Of a DNA stretch of 15,002 nucleotides, positions 13,670-15,002 are shown piece after piece. Numbering within the stretch: the first letter of the stretch is position 1; each line of letters opens with the position of its first letter. The stretch covers positions 1 to 15,002 of the forward strand of contig DYAA01000117.1 of the NCBI GenBank assembly GCA_019419405.1, written 5' to 3'. The DNA comes from Collinsella sp. Lineage in GTDB: Bacteria > Actinomycetota > Coriobacteriia > Coriobacteriales > Coriobacteriaceae. A program made the translations under genes and the position numbers. The notes under the pieces are model-generated. The model made no database searches and was not told where the DNA came from. It saw nothing but the letters and a program-made list of their open reading frames with translations.

Positions 13670-14755
13670 CTATTCCTCTTTGGCAAGATCAAAGGTCACG
13701 GTGATTCGATCACGCGAAACACGAATCTTTGGGTCGCCGCAAAGGTTGAGATAGTACCGGGCAGCAAGGTCATTAAAGTCGCGCTCCACAGCACGCGAAA
13801 ACTGTGCAATGTCATCCTTGGCAATACGTAGCCCGCGACGATCCTTCGCGAGATCGACAGGAGCCGGCGCACGCGAGGACGAATCACGCTCGCGCAGCAG
13901 ACGCGCGGTCACACCGCGAACGGGCTTAATCTGCCCTACCAAAATGCGATGGGCCGTGCGCTCGGACATCTCAAGACCCAAACCCGAACAGATACGGATA
14001 AAGTCCTCGGCATCAGAAGCAAGGCCTAAACGATCGACAACCGGAAGCTCGCTCTCGTCATCAATGAACAGGAGACGAGACGTATCGAGCCGGCTTGACG
14101 CCTGAGCATAAAGGGTCGCGGCAATCTCAGACGGAGAACCAAGATAGACATCGCAACCACGCAACTCTTCGAGCGCAAACTCACAAGCAGCGCGAATAAT
14201 ATTATGCGGACCGCGAGCACAGACATAACGTCCGTCCTCATCCTTGACGGCCTGGGGCCAGCTGGACTGATCGGCACGCTCACTGAGGCGGTTAGCCGCA
14301 ACGCTCACCTTGAAGGCTGAACCAAGATCGACACCGGACGTGACCACACGGGCCTCGTCGGTGTTCTGCTTGATCGAAAACAATGCCATGCCACGACCGT
14401 GAACGCCCCAACGGTCCATCTTCATGCTCTCGAGCTTGGAGGTAACGCGGGCATCAAAGATTCGCTCTTGCATATCCTGCGGAACGCCAGAACCGTTATC
14501 CAGAAAGACAAGCGTGCGGACGCCATCTTCCTTGGTCGTGGCGAGATAGACCTTGTCGGCGCCGGCATCGCGAGCATTACGGAGCATTTCGATGACGATG
14601 TCCTCGACATGCTGAATGTCGTGCTTAGCCTGGCGCCGCTCGGCCTCCGAAACGCGGAGGCGGACATACCCCTCGCCAAGGTTCTCCTCGACGCGAAGGT
14701 TGCCCTCCCCCGACATCGACGCGATAAATGAGATGAGCTCGTTCGCGTCGCTCAT
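13670..14755 (-). CDS. Stand-alone GHKL-type ATPase of unknown function
   Basis: The 361-residue protein has a clear GHKL (gyrase, Hsp90, histidine kinase, MutL) nucleotide fold near its N-terminus: N-box EMLRNARDAGA (56-66), G1 FLDNGSGVP (84-92) with Asp86, and G2 WGVHGRGMALFSI (116-128). The arrangement is closer to MutL/Hsp90-like proteins than to histidine kinases, and there is no phosphoacceptor His domain, membrane segment or receiver. The remaining 200 or so residues match no family I recognise. The ATG is one base past the rny stop and lacks a ribosome-binding site, so translation probably depends on rny. A job in RNA metabolism or RNase Y control is a guess from this coupling. The stop is 74 bases before the spoVS start. 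Confidence 0.85.
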   Translation of the reverse strand: MSDANELISFIASMSGEGNLRVEENLGEGYVRLRVSEAERRQAKHDIQHVEDIVIEMLRNARDAGADKVYLATTKEDGVRTLVFLDNGSGVPQDMQERIFDARVTSKLESMKMDRWGVHGRGMALFSIKQNTDEARVVTSGVDLGSAFKVSVAANRLSERADQSSWPQAVKDEDGRYVCARGPHNIIRAACEFALEELRGCDVYLGSPSEIAATLYAQASSRLDTSRLLFIDDESELPVVDRLGLASDAEDFIRICSGLGLEMSERTAHRILVGQIKPVRGVTARLLRERDSSSRAPAPVDLAKDRRGLRIAKDDIAQFSRAVERDFNDLAARYYLNLCGDPKIRVSRDRITVTFDLAKEE

Positions 14756-14756
14756 G

Positions 14757-15002
14757 TTATTTAGCGATATCGACAGCGCGGCTCTCGCGAATCACGACGA
14801 CGCGCACCTGACCGGGATACTCCATCTCTTCCTCGATCTGATGGGCGATATCGTGAGCCAGAACCGTGGACTGGGCATCGGAAATCTTGTCTGGCTGGAC
14901 CATGACGTGGACCTCGCGACCGGCCTGCATGGCATAGGTACGTTCGACGCCGTCATGAGAGTTGGCGATCTCCTCGAGCTTCTCAAGACGCTTGATGTAG
15001 TT
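14757..15002 (-). CDS. rny: Ribonuclease Y, C-terminal end (partial, 5' end outside window)
   Basis: RNase Y is a membrane-anchored HD-domain endoribonuclease that starts mRNA decay. Only the last 81 residues are in the window, ending in TAA at 14759-14757. They match the family C-terminus well: NYIKRLEKLEEIANSHDGVE, YAMQAGREVHVMV, then EEMEYPGQVRVVVIRESRAV and a final DIAK. The HD catalytic residues, KH domain and N-terminal membrane anchor would lie beyond position 15002. It is the first visible gene of the minus-strand operon and is coupled to the GHKL ATPase gene by a one-base gap. Confidence 0.95.
   Translation of the reverse strand, partial: NYIKRLEKLEEIANSHDGVERTYAMQAGREVHVMVQPDKISDAQSTVLAHDIAHQIEEEMEYPGQVRVVVIRESRAVDIAK

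Noticed and set aside
13596..13670. Open frame extending spoVS by 25 residues
   Set aside because: The ATG at 13595 has a good AGGAG site and gives the canonical N-terminus. The extension lies in the intergenic gap.

Overview
The window reads as ordinary chromosomal DNA from a high-GC, gut-type actinobacterium of the class Coriobacteriia, most likely Collinsella or a close relative. This rests on gene content, gene order and codon style, not on a marker gene: an actinobacterial lexA / LysM division-suppressor / nrdR cluster sits beside Firmicutes-like traits (spoVS next to rny, a DegV protein, a DUF1836 regulator). No rRNA, tRNA, prophage, transposase or CRISPR array is visible.

Layout, left to right. 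(1) Positions 2-2174, plus strand: the 3' end of an unrecognised gene, then apt (purine salvage) and a secreted NlpC/P60 cell-wall hydrolase ending at a clear terminator. (2) Positions 2197-3839: a DegV-family fatty-acid-binding protein (plus) convergent with a DUF1836 MerR-like regulator (minus), separated by a bidirectional terminator. The two promoters share a 15-base motif, which forms a perfect 15-bp inverted repeat in front of degV. (3) Positions 3912-6352: trxB (minus), divergent from a UgtP/MGDG-synthase-like glycosyltransferase (plus). (4) Positions 6353-6745: a 393-base gene-free stretch holding three hairpins. Two are inverted copies of one long palindromic element with a conserved core. 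(5) Positions 6746-9650: a DNA-damage and nucleotide-pool cluster. dut, nrdR and a YneA/DivS-like LysM membrane protein (minus) are divergent from lexA and a DUF1624 membrane protein (plus), with three LexA-box candidates between them. (6) Positions 9635-15002, minus strand: a long, tightly packed run read as rny (partial), a stand-alone GHKL ATPase, spoVS, miaB, miaA and hflX. Several of its junctions are TAATG or one-base gaps, which implies translational coupling.

How the genes fit together. The lexA region would link SOS repression, a division block, control of ribonucleotide reductase (NrdR) and removal of dUTP (Dut). The right-hand operon groups RNA turnover (RNase Y), tRNA A37 modification (MiaA makes i6A, MiaB thiolates it) and ribosome rescue/splitting (HflX). 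Most genes are familiar housekeeping families. The less expected signals are the paired palindromic elements, the shared degV/DUF1836 motif, a hairpin over the nrdR start codon, extra cysteines in MiaB and the uncharacterised GHKL ATPase.
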